Source: JAGQLF01 sp964635995 (GTDB lineage: Bacteria > Patescibacteriota > Dojkabacteria > J137). From it: DNA of 55,939 bases. Location of the stretch: assembly GCA_964635995.1 (NCBI GenBank), contig CAZWRA010000002.1:1-55939 (forward strand). Reading direction: 5' to 3'. The translations under genes and the position numbers were made by a program. The notes below the pieces were generated by a model, which did not search any database, was not told where the DNA came from, and worked only from the letters and a program-made list of their open reading frames with translations. Shown here piece after piece: positions 46,506-54,335 of the stretch (its first letter is position 1; every line of letters starts with the position of its first letter).

Positions 46506-47849
46506 TTATACAAATAGATATGTAATTGTTCCAATTAATGTTAGTAAAATTCCTACACTAAGATATTTGAAGAAATATTTACTTCCATTAAAGTAGCTTA
46601 GAATTATTTTTGAGAAGAAGTTAACAGCATTTGTTACAAGAAAGATTACGACTGCTGTTTTAACAACTATTTCCCTTTCATTTATTAGCTCAGCTAAAGC
46701 AATGCTTGGAGCATCTTGACTAATCGCTCCTGAAGCAGCAGTAATAAATATAGCTAGTGAATCAACATTAGCTATCTGCATTATCTGGATGAGTATAGTT
46801 AATGAAACTACTAAGGCTACAAAATTTACAGCGGGACCAATTGAAAATGGTTTATATGTAACTTGAATTGTTTCTTTCTTATTATGTGACAAAAGAAAAT
46901 ATAGACCTGTAATTAAACCGATAATAAACATTACTAGTAACGTCACATAAACTTCAGAAATTATAGCTGGGCTAATGATGCTTAATAAGATTAAGACTGA
47001 AATTAAGCTAACTGCATTTGAGATAATAGCTGCTCCAGCTAATGCTTGAGAGGTTTTCTCATCTGCTTTTTTCGATCTGTCTGCAAGAGCTACTGTTGTA
47101 CTTGTACTAGATATAAAACCACCTAAAAGTGAACTTAATAAAAGACTTTTATAAGAACCAATAATCTTTGAAGCTAGATAACTTCCTAGATTTATTCCAG
47201 AAATAATTACAACAACTAACCAGATTCTAAAAGGATTAATAATAGTAATGTTTAAAAGTGATTCCGATATTAATTCTGATGAGCTATCTACTCCTAAAAA
47301 GGAGACAAAGTAACTTAGGTAAAAGGTCTGATTTGGTAATAAAGGAAGTATTACAAGTGTAACAACTCCGAATTTAAAAATATCTATAACTTCTGTGTGA
47401 GAGATTTTTTCTAGAAGCACTCCGATGCCTCTTTTTTGAGAAAGGAAGAAGGCAAGAATGACTAAAATAAAAAGAACAAGCTCAATTGAAAAAAGTGAAG
47501 AAGTTGTTAGAAATCCAAGAACAAATGTAATAAGTACAGCAATTTCAGTTGTCATCCCGAATGCTTCTTTTAATCTTACATTTTCTATATATGCAGCTAC
47601 TAACAGAGCAATAAGACCTAGAAAAGATGCATAAACTAAAAATGTTTCTCCTCTTAAAAACAATAGTCCTGTAACTCCTCCGAAAAGTGAAAGAATTGTA
47701 TAAGTCCTAACTCCTCCAATTGTACTCTTCTCTCTTTCTTTTTCTGACTTCCTTTTTTTATCTTCTAATAATCTAGTTTCAGACTCGAGTCCAAGTATTG
47801 CCCCAAAAATAACTGTTAGTAGTATTCTAATAAAAAGTTCATTTTCCAT
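46506..47849 (-). CDS. MgtC/DUF4010-family membrane protein
   Basis: 447 aa with about 11-12 membrane helices. The N-terminal part (FIRILLTVIFGAILGLESE; GGVRTYTILSLFGGVTGLL) is MgtC-like; the second half (SSTSTTVALADRS; ASGAISQDAPSIALAEL) is the DUF4010 module. Homologues are linked to magnesium or membrane-potential stress, but the transport role is uncertain. Starts a minus-strand cluster with the RNHCP gene. Confidence 0.85.
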   Translation of the reverse strand: MENELFIRILLTVIFGAILGLESETRLLEDKKRKSEKEREKSTIGGVRTYTILSLFGGVTGLLFLRGETFLVYASFLGLIALLVAAYIENVRLKEAFGMTTEIAVLITFVLGFLTTSSLFSIELVLFILVILAFFLSQKRGIGVLLEKISHTEVIDIFKFGVVTLVILPLLPNQTFYLSYFVSFLGVDSSSELISESLLNITIINPFRIWLVVVIISGINLGSYLASKIIGSYKSLLLSSLLGGFISSTSTTVALADRSKKADEKTSQALAGAAIISNAVSLISVLILLSIISPAIISEVYVTLLVMFIIGLITGLYFLLSHNKKETIQVTYKPFSIGPAVNFVALVVSLTILIQIMQIANVDSLAIFITAASGAISQDAPSIALAELINEREIVVKTAVVIFLVTNAVNFFSKIILSYFNGSKYFFKYLSVGILLTLIGTITYLFV

Positions 47850-47909
47850 AGTAAATACAGTTTATACAAAAGAGTAAACCTTTGAAAGTTGTAATAGATA
47901 TTTAATAAA

Positions 47910-47915
47910 TATAAT
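47910..47915 (+). promoter_or_regulatory. Leaderless-type -10 box
   Basis: TATAAT, then 7 nt, then the ATG at 47923; no Shine-Dalgarno sequence. Confidence 0.5.
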
Positions 47916-47922
47916 ATAGTTT

Positions 47923-48566
47923 ATGAGAAAAAACATTGTTAGATTGCACTTAAAATCACAGCTTTACCTTGTTATTGCTTTTGTAATTTTTTTATTGCAT
48001 CTTTTTTTGAATAGCTTTAAACCACTTGGTAAAGAATATAGTATATTTTATCTTGATGAGGAGTATACGATAGGTGTTCTTTTTACTTCAGCTCTTACGT
48101 TAATTACTGGTCTAGAATTTATTTCTTATGCTGTCAAAAAGTTTATTAAAAAGAATTTAATCATATTCTTGTCTGGTTTTTTCTTTTTAGCTTTATCGAT
48201 AGATGAATTTTTTAGTATTCATGAGACTTTTAACACATATATTAGAGAATCAGTACTTAATATTGAGATAGTAAAGTCATCAGCTGAAGTATCTTGGGTT
48301 TTTAGTCTACTCTTACTAGCACTAATTGTAATCGCTTTACTAATAATGCTTGTTTATAAAGAGAAGGACTTTGAGATAAAAACTCATATAGATTAGGACT
48401 TTTATTCTTTATAGCTGTATTGTCTTCAGAGTTGCTTGGAGGAAGGTTGTATGGAAATCAATTATATACATTTTTTATTGGAATAGAAGAGTTTTTCGAG
48501 ATGGCTGGTATAATTTTCTTCTTTAATGCAATTGTCTTAAAGAATGAATTCAAAGGAAAAAAGTAA
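47923..48566 (+). pseudogene. Multi-pass membrane protein, frameshifted
   Basis: From ATG 47923 about four membrane helices are read before TAG 48394. A second frame continues RLGLLFFIAVLSSELLGGRL and FEMAGIIFFFNAIVL with two more helices to TAA 48566; a missing base near 48390 explains the split. Repaired length is about 214 aa, six helices. No family recognised. Its restored 3' end overlaps miaA by 23 nt. Confidence 0.65.
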
Positions 48567-49524
48567 AGTAATAATTGTTTGTGGACCTACTGGTTCTGGT
48601 AAATCTGATCTAGCTTTAAAAGTTGCAAAAAATTTCAATGGTGAACTCATTAATGCTGATTCAAGACAGATTTATAAGTATTTAGATATTGGGACAAATA
48701 AGGACGCAGAAACTCAAAAGTTAAAATTTAAAAATCAAAATTTAGAATCTAAGGTTGAAGATCTTGTTGCTATTCTCAAGTCTGAAGATCCATATTTTTT
48801 AGATAAAATCCCAATACATTTAATTTCATTCTTGAATCCAGATCAAAAATTTGATGTTTTTAGCTATAAGAAATTAGCCGAATCTTATATTGGAAATATA
48901 ATTTCTCGAAAAAAATTACCCATTTTAGTTGGAGGTACAGGTTTATATATAGACTCACTATTGAGAAATTATAAAACTGAAACAAAAAATATTGATCAGA
49001 ATCTCCGAAATGAACTTCAAAATTTTAATGTTACTGACTTACAAGAGAAGCTAAAGAAATTAGATTTAGAAAAGTATAAATTATTAAATGAGAGCGATAT
49101 AAATAATCCAAGAAGGCTTATTAGATCAATAGAGAAAGTAATTCAAGGAGGTGAATATACTGAACAAGAACCTGAATATGAATTTATTCTCATATATCCT
49201 GAATTTAACTGGAATGAACTAGTTACAAAGATAAATAATAGGGTTGAAAAAATGTTTAATGACGGATTAGTTCAGGAGGTTAAAAATGTTTTAGAGCTTG
49301 GATTCAAAGAGGGTTCAGTTGCGCTTCAAGGAATTGGATATAAAGAAGTAATTGAGTTACTGAACAATAAATTAACCTTAGATGAATGTATAGAAAGAGT
49401 AAGAATTTCACATAGACAATACGCTAAAAGACAGAGAACTTGGTTTGAGGGTAAAGATAGAAATTACAACTTAAATTACGTCAACGATCCTTCAATCGTG
49501 TACACAGTCAAGAAACTTCTATAA
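48544..49524 (+). CDS. miaA: tRNA dimethylallyltransferase
   Basis: Adds dimethylallyl to A37 of tRNAs reading U-starting codons. P-loop GPTGSGKSD (14-22), INADSRQIYKYLDIGTNK (DSRQ motif), LVGGTGLYIDSLL and RQYAKRQRTWF match the family; an insertion of about 25 residues follows the IGTNK motif. Length 326 aa is normal. No MiaB gene is in the window. The start overlaps the preceding membrane gene. Confidence 0.95.
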   Translation: MNSKEKSKVIIVCGPTGSGKSDLALKVAKNFNGELINADSRQIYKYLDIGTNKDAETQKLKFKNQNLESKVEDLVAILKSEDPYFLDKIPIHLISFLNPDQKFDVFSYKKLAESYIGNIISRKKLPILVGGTGLYIDSLLRNYKTETKNIDQNLRNELQNFNVTDLQEKLKKLDLEKYKLLNESDINNPRRLIRSIEKVIQGGEYTEQEPEYEFILIYPEFNWNELVTKINNRVEKMFNDGLVQEVKNVLELGFKEGSVALQGIGYKEVIELLNNKLTLDECIERVRISHRQYAKRQRTWFEGKDRNYNLNYVNDPSIVYTVKKLL

Positions 49525-49595
49525 ATTTAATTGACGTCAAAAAAAGGTGACTAAACTTATTTTAGTGATATAATTTCCAAAATTAACTAATATCT

Positions 49596-50365
49596 ATGGC
49601 ATTTGATGAAGAAAATTTAAGTGGAACTGGAGAAAGTAAAGAACCTTTTATAGAAGAGAGTGAAGATAGATATCTTCTAACAATTAAAGATATAAGAGAA
49701 TTCTTCGGTACAAGTAGTAATCCTAAAAACCCTTATGATGCTATGTTAATTCTTTTAGATTCAGAACCAGAGGAATTGGTCTCAGGAAGATGGACAAGGT
49801 TATTTGAAGAAGCATATAGAAGAATTGTTGCTGTTACTTCAGATAAAATTAAAGCTGGACTTGCAAGATCAAGCGGTGGTAATAGAGAGGATTATTATTT
49901 TAAGAGAGTGAGGGAACCAATTAATGGTGGTAATGCTCAACATGATTTGGATGATGAAGAAGATCCTACTGATGAAGATTTAGAAATTCTTGAAGAAGAT
50001 GGGCCTTCTCAACTTGAAGTCAGTCTGTTGGCTTTAAAAGAATCTTTAGATTTAAGTAGAGACTTTAATACAGTTAATTCTGTCTCTGAGCCTATTCTTA
50101 CATTAATACAACAGGAGGGCATAGAAGAAGAAATAGAAAAATGTAGAGAATTTCTAAAAACTATTGATGAAGATAAGGTTAATTTTCACTCAAAGAGACA
50201 GGAATACGCAAGAAGAGCATATCTGAACATACAAGATTAACAAGAGGTGTGAATGCTGCTAGAGTGAGCTTATCTGAGTTCTACTTTCAAATAGGTAGAT
50301 CGGTTGAAAAGGTTGAGGATAACAATGCCCAAAGACCTAGACGTCAACACCCTAAAGAACAATAA
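49596..50365 (+). pseudogene. Hypothetical acidic protein, frameshifted
   Basis: Frame from ATG 49596 stops at TAA 50238; another frame continues RLTRGVNAARVSLSEFYFQI, GRSVEKVEDNNAQ, and stops at TAA 50365, so one base is missing near 50230. Restored, about 256 aa, acidic, no membrane part, no known family. Promoter GTGACT, 16 bp, TATAAT upstream. Ends 2 nt before the convergent lysS stop. Confidence 0.55.
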
Positions 50366-50367
50366 GC

Positions 50368-52353
50368 TTATTTAAACAAACTAAATTTATTAGTCAGTTT
50401 TTTAAGAGTCTCGTTCTCGCCGAATAATCCTATTCCTAAATACTCGATCTCGCTATCTGTTTTCTCGGATAGTATTTTCTCTATTTCTGTATCGTCAGTT
50501 GTTTGGATCATTTCTTTAATAAAACCATGGTACTCTAGTCCGCTTTCTCGAACTTTCTCCATAAAGTTTTGCATTTGACCAGGATCTGCAGTTAAAACAA
50601 TAATTGGATATTGAGTATTTCTCGGATGATTTTTCCCATCTTTAGTTACAAAATGACCTCCGGTTGAGAAATTTTTATTAAGTTTATTTCCTAAATAGGC
50701 TGAGATATGAGCTACAGTATTACTAATCTGCCAATTCTCAAGATCTTTATTAATAACAATTACAATTCTATTTGAAAAATCCTGTTCTATAATAGATTCG
50801 GACATATCTTCTGTTTTAATGTTTTCAAGATCAACTTCAGGATAAATTTTCTTTGTAACTTCACTTACATAGTACTTTAGTTGTGGGAAAGGGACTCCTT
50901 CTCTCGCTGTAACATTTTCTAGGAACCAGAATACTCTCTCACTATGTCCGTATCCAAAAGTTGGAGGCATTCCATACTCAAGCATTTCAACATAATCAAT
51001 ATCTAACCATTGCGCTTCAGAATCTCCAGAATCTCTCATTTTCTGTTGTTCAATAAATCGCTCGTACTGATCTATTGCATCATTAACCTCGCTCCATCCA
51101 TTTCCTAATTCTGAACCTGCAATAATTGGCTGAAATCTTTCAACCATATTTGGATTCTCTTTACTTGGTTTTTGAAGTGGCGAAAGATATTTTGGATGGT
51201 TAATTAAAAATGCTGGTCCTGCGATCGTTTTTCGAACCTGTTTCCAAAGTGTATCTACTCCTCTTGGAACATTAATTGTATTCGGATCAAACTCAATATT
51301 ATTTTTCTCTAGAAGCTTTATAACTTCATCTTTAGATACAGAATAGACATCGTTAATTCCATAACGCTCTTTCATGATTTCATTAAAATCAATTTTCACC
51401 CATTCTTTACTGAAATCAACCTCAAACTCTCTAATTTGAAATACTTTCTGATCTCCGTAAACTGTTTTAATAATATGATTAAACAATTCCTCTATGAATT
51501 TCATTCCATCTTCCCAGTTTGCATATGCCCAATAGAATTCCATAGCTACATGTTCGGGTAGATGTTCATCTGAAAGTCCTTCGTTTCTAAATCTTGCTCC
51601 TATATCGTAAACTTTTTCAAATCCTCCTCCTACAAGTCTTTTTAGAGGTAACTCATGAGAAATTCTTAAATAAAAATTCTCATTAATAGCATTCATATGT
51701 GTTTTAAAAGGAACTGCGTCTCCACCACCTGGAATATGTTCAAGAATAGGAATATTTACCTCGAAAAAACCTCTTGAATTGAAAAAGTCTCTGTGAGCTT
51801 CCCAAAATTTTGCTCTTCTCTCAAACCGTTCTCTTACCTCAGGATGAATAGCCATGTCGATATATCTTCTTCTATATCTTTCTTCTTTATCTTCAATTTC
51901 AGTTGGAAGGGGTCTAATAGATTTTTCAAGTATTCTAACTATTTTAGGAGCCACTGAGATTTCTCCCCTATTCGTTTTAGTTACGTAACCAACTGCTTCT
52001 ATAAAGTCACCTATATCTAGAAGGCTTAGATTTTCAAATCCTAAATTTCCTTCACTTGAATTGGTATATCCTATCTCATCTTTTTTAATATAAAGCTGGA
52101 TAGTTCCTGATGTATCTCTAATATCTATAAAAACAAGTCCTCCATGTTCTCGAAGACTTGTAATTCTTCCAGCAATTATGACTGTCTCGTTTTCAAGATT
52201 ATTAAAATTATCGTGAATATTTTGTGCATCGTGAGACTTATCACAGTTCGAAGGATAAGGATCAAAACCTAAATCTTTTAGTTTATTAAGTTTCTCGATT
52301 CTTATTTTTCTCTGACCTACTAAATCAGAAGACTCTTTACTACTGTTATTCAT
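50368..52353 (-). CDS. lysS: Lysyl-tRNA synthetase fused to a DUF2000 domain
   Basis: Residues about 1-515 are a class II LysRS: OB-fold anticodon-binding domain (VIIAGRITSLREHGGLVFID), motif 1-2 (RRRYIDMAIHPEVRERFERR; YDIGARFRNEGLSDEHLPEH) and motif 3 (MPPTFGYGHSERVFWFL). The last 130 residues (IVIVINKDLENWQISNTVAH; YPIIVLTADPGQMQNFMEKV) match DUF2000, related in fold to Pth2 peptidyl-tRNA hydrolase. Total 661 aa, about 150 longer than ordinary LysRS. TATAAT 28 nt upstream. Confidence 0.93.
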   Translation of the reverse strand: MNNSSKESSDLVGQRKIRIEKLNKLKDLGFDPYPSNCDKSHDAQNIHDNFNNLENETVIIAGRITSLREHGGLVFIDIRDTSGTIQLYIKKDEIGYTNSSEGNLGFENLSLLDIGDFIEAVGYVTKTNRGEISVAPKIVRILEKSIRPLPTEIEDKEERYRRRYIDMAIHPEVRERFERRAKFWEAHRDFFNSRGFFEVNIPILEHIPGGGDAVPFKTHMNAINENFYLRISHELPLKRLVGGGFEKVYDIGARFRNEGLSDEHLPEHVAMEFYWAYANWEDGMKFIEELFNHIIKTVYGDQKVFQIREFEVDFSKEWVKIDFNEIMKERYGINDVYSVSKDEVIKLLEKNNIEFDPNTINVPRGVDTLWKQVRKTIAGPAFLINHPKYLSPLQKPSKENPNMVERFQPIIAGSELGNGWSEVNDAIDQYERFIEQQKMRDSGDSEAQWLDIDYVEMLEYGMPPTFGYGHSERVFWFLENVTAREGVPFPQLKYYVSEVTKKIYPEVDLENIKTEDMSESIIEQDFSNRIVIVINKDLENWQISNTVAHISAYLGNKLNKNFSTGGHFVTKDGKNHPRNTQYPIIVLTADPGQMQNFMEKVRESGLEYHGFIKEMIQTTDDTEIEKILSEKTDSEIEYLGIGLFGENETLKKLTNKFSLFK

Positions 52354-52392
52354 ATGTTAATTAATGTGAACTAATACGATGATTATATCAAA

Positions 52393-52779
52393 TCAAACCC
52401 TTAGTTTAACTGGGCTTAGCCTCGAATTTTTCTTTGTAGCACGATCATTTTGAAACATAATTTTAGATGCCCAAATATTATATCTTAGTCCATATTTTCT
52501 TTTATATTTTGCAAGAATCATATGTAAAAGCTGTTTTGTTGTAACATATTTGCCTGGATCGTCAGATTCAAGATATTCATAAAGAGTTACAGATCTAGGT
52601 GCATAAGCGCTATCTTCAAAGTCGTTACTTTCAAAAGAATCTAAGTTTACTACATCGAAAATTTCAGGAAATTTTTGTCTGATTTCAAAATCAGCTTTTT
52701 GCAATAGGCTAAAGATATGAGGTGCCTCAGTTGGATCCGGAAGAGAAAATATTACTTTAAATTCACTATGGTATTTCAT
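52393..52779 (-). CDS. Hypothetical protein, 128 aa
   Basis: Starts MKYHSEFKVIFSLPDPTEAP. I place the start at ATG 52779; a longer GTG-started version would run through a strong hairpin. The protein is soluble, with a hydrophobic N-terminal strand, a helical centre (APHIFSLLQKADFEIRQ) and a basic C-terminus. No family recognised. Its leader (52780-52934) holds a short reading frame and alternative hairpins. Confidence 0.55.
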   Translation of the reverse strand: MKYHSEFKVIFSLPDPTEAPHIFSLLQKADFEIRQKFPEIFDVVNLDSFESNDFEDSAYAPRSVTLYEYLESDDPGKYVTTKQLLHMILAKYKRKYGLRYNIWASKIMFQNDRATKKNSRLSPVKLRV

Positions 52780-52807
52780 GAAATTTACTTTATTTTTACA
52801 TATAAGG

Positions 52808-52840
52808 TTAAAGCCTCCAATTTCTTGGAGGCTTTTTAAA
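52808..52840. terminator. Bidirectional hairpin in the 128-aa gene leader
   Basis: 11-bp stem AAAGCCTCCAA / TTGGAGGCTTT with loop TTTC (52810-52835); five T follow on the plus strand, three on the minus. On the minus strand its 5' half can instead pair with GGAGGCT just upstream (52861-52868). Confidence 0.6.
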
Positions 52841-52859
52841 GAACTTAATATCACAACTA

Positions 52860-52919
52860 TCAGCCTCCGTGCGTTTGAAGATTCTTATTATTTGTACAGA
52901 TAGTTGCGTTTACTTTCAT
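52860..52919 (-). CDS. Possible 19-aa leader peptide
   Basis: Nine nt after a TATAAT (52929-52934) a minus-strand ATG opens MKVNATICTNNKNLQTHGG and a TGA. It would be read before the alternative hairpins, as in attenuators. No run of one amino acid is present, though three Asn and two Thr pairs occur. Coding status is uncertain. Confidence 0.35.
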   Translation of the reverse strand: MKVNATICTNNKNLQTHGG

Positions 52920-52973
52920 ATTCCGCAGATTATACAGAAAAAATTGTGAAAATAAAGTAAATTTTTGTCGATT

Positions 52974-53001
52974 TTGTCCGATCACTTGTGTAACGTATAA
53001 T
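52974..53001 (+). promoter_or_regulatory. Leaderless-type promoter of the 217-aa gene
   Basis: TTGTCC, 16 bp, TATAAT, then 6 nt to the ATG at 53008; transcription would begin at the start codon. Confidence 0.6.
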
Positions 53002-53007
53002 TAGGTT

Positions 53008-53661
53008 ATGAAATATTTTAAAACTGATGAAAAAACTATTGATTTTAAGACAGATAAGATAATTGAAGCTTATAATAGCGGTTTTGTTCTAACGCGTATT
53101 GGGAAGGGCTTCGTAATTCAAACACGCTCTCTTCGAGTTAATCTTAATAATTTCGAATTAAATTCGGAAAACAGAAGAATTTTAAGAAAAACTGATGGTC
53201 TTGAGTCTAAGCTTATAAATTTGCCTTATACTGATTATTCATGGGAAATACATAAGTTAGGTAAAGATTATTACACTAGAAAATTCGGTGAAGGCATTAT
53301 GACTGCGAATAAAATAAAGTCTATGTTTAATGATATTGAAAATGAAAACATGACTCATGCTTTTAAATATACATATAAATCTGAAGTTGTTGGGTATACT
53401 CTAATTTATATGAATGAACAGATTATGCATTATGCATACCCTTTTTATAATCTTGATTATGAAACATATAATCTTGGAATGGGAATGATGCTTAGGGCAA
53501 TTACCTATGCAAAAGAAAATAATTTTCAGTACATTTACTTAGGTTCTGTAGTTGAACCGGAGTCAAAGTATAAGCTTCAGTTCGAGGGGTTAGAATGGTG
53601 GGATGAGAATAAGTGGAGTAACGATATAAATAAACTTAAAGAATTACTTTCTAAATCTTAG
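53008..53661 (+). CDS. Arginyl-tRNA-protein transferase-like (GNAT-fold) protein
   Basis: The C-terminal half (VGYTLIYMNEQIMHYAYPFY; LGMGMMLRAITYAKENNFQY; IYLGSVVEPESKYKLQFEG) resembles the ATE/Bpt C-terminal GNAT-fold domain, which transfers an amino acid from tRNA to protein N-termini. The N-terminal Cys-rich part of true ATE is absent. 217 aa. Probable acyl- or aminoacyltransferase; substrate unknown. Confidence 0.6.
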   Translation: MKYFKTDEKTIDFKTDKIIEAYNSGFVLTRIGKGFVIQTRSLRVNLNNFELNSENRRILRKTDGLESKLINLPYTDYSWEIHKLGKDYYTRKFGEGIMTANKIKSMFNDIENENMTHAFKYTYKSEVVGYTLIYMNEQIMHYAYPFYNLDYETYNLGMGMMLRAITYAKENNFQYIYLGSVVEPESKYKLQFEGLEWWDENKWSNDINKLKELLSKS

Positions 53662-53923
53662 AATAAATTAATAAGACTAGGAAGATAAGTCCTAGTAATA
53701 TTAAGATTACTACGATATTGAATAGGAATAAGTTTGAAAGAACTAAAGTATTAATTAATATTGCAACTAGATCTATTATCCAATCTCTAAACCCGCTTGA
53801 AATCATGAAAAGAGCAAGTATTACAACAGCTCCTCCGACAAGATAAAGGCATCCGTTAAGGTTAAGTGGCTTATCTGAACTGCTTGAAATCTTTCTTTTT
53901 GGTCTTTGAAATTTTTGTGCCAT
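53651..53923 (-). CDS. Small membrane protein, 90 aa
   Basis: A basic N-terminal tail, then two membrane segments (about 25-45 and 63-88). Begins immediately after the stop of the DUF1858 gene (TAA ATG), so they are co-translated. Convergent with the transferase-like gene, overlapping by 11 nt. Family unknown. Confidence 0.55.
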   Translation of the reverse strand: MAQKFQRPKRKISSSSDKPLNLNGCLYLVGGAVVILALFMISSGFRDWIIDLVAILINTLVLSNLFLFNIVVILILLGLIFLVLLIYSKI

Positions 53924-54154
53924 TTAATTTAATTCGTTTATGACTGATTCTAAATGACTAATCATTTCTGTAAAGAATTCACCCTTAATTCCATGTATTT
54001 CAGCGCCATCCGCTAACGTATCGAACTCTGCTATTACACAGTTTACACAATATAAACCATATTCATAAGTAAGAACAGGGGCAATTTCTGGAAATTCCAT
54101 TAGTAGGTCATTAATATTTTTGTGTATATCGATTTTTTTAATGTTTTTTTCCAT
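53924..54154 (-). CDS. DUF1858-domain protein, 76 aa
   Basis: Matches DUF1858: KIDIHKNINDLLMEFPEIAP, VLTYEYGLYCVNC with the CxxC pair, and a C-terminal amphipathic helix. The family often accompanies redox or iron-sulfur proteins and may bind a cofactor. A TATAAT box 5 nt before the ATG suggests a leaderless mRNA. Confidence 0.85.
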   Translation of the reverse strand: MEKNIKKIDIHKNINDLLMEFPEIAPVLTYEYGLYCVNCVIAEFDTLADGAEIHGIKGEFFTEMISHLESVINELN

Positions 54155-54208
54155 AAATAATTATACCTGAATATTGAAGCATGGCTTTTATATTTTAGTT
54201 TTTCAAAG

Positions 54209-54214
54209 TATAAT
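54209..54214 (+). promoter_or_regulatory. -10 box of tRNA-Leu
   Basis: TATAAT about 34 nt before the tRNA 5' end. Confidence 0.45.
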
Positions 54215-54248
54215 TACAAACGTACATTCAAATAGTTTTTTTGCAAAT

Positions 54249-54335
54249 GCCGAGGTGGTGGAATTGGTAGACACGCTGGTCTTAGGAACCAGTGGGAGTA
54301 ATCCTTTGCAGGTTCGATTCCTGTCCTCGGTACCA
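54249..54335 (+). tRNA. tRNA-Leu (anticodon UAG)
   Basis: Acceptor GCCGAGG with CCTCGGT (one G-U pair), D-arm, anticodon stem CTGGT with loop containing TAG, long class-II variable arm, T-loop GGTTCGATTCC, discriminator A and encoded CCA. Reads CUN codons. The integrase on the other strand overlaps it completely, marking an attachment site as at tRNA-Ser. Confidence 0.97.

Noticed and set aside
52780..52854. N-terminal extension of the 128-aa protein from GTG 52854
   Set aside because: It would encode the strong hairpin; ATG 52779 gives a sensible start.
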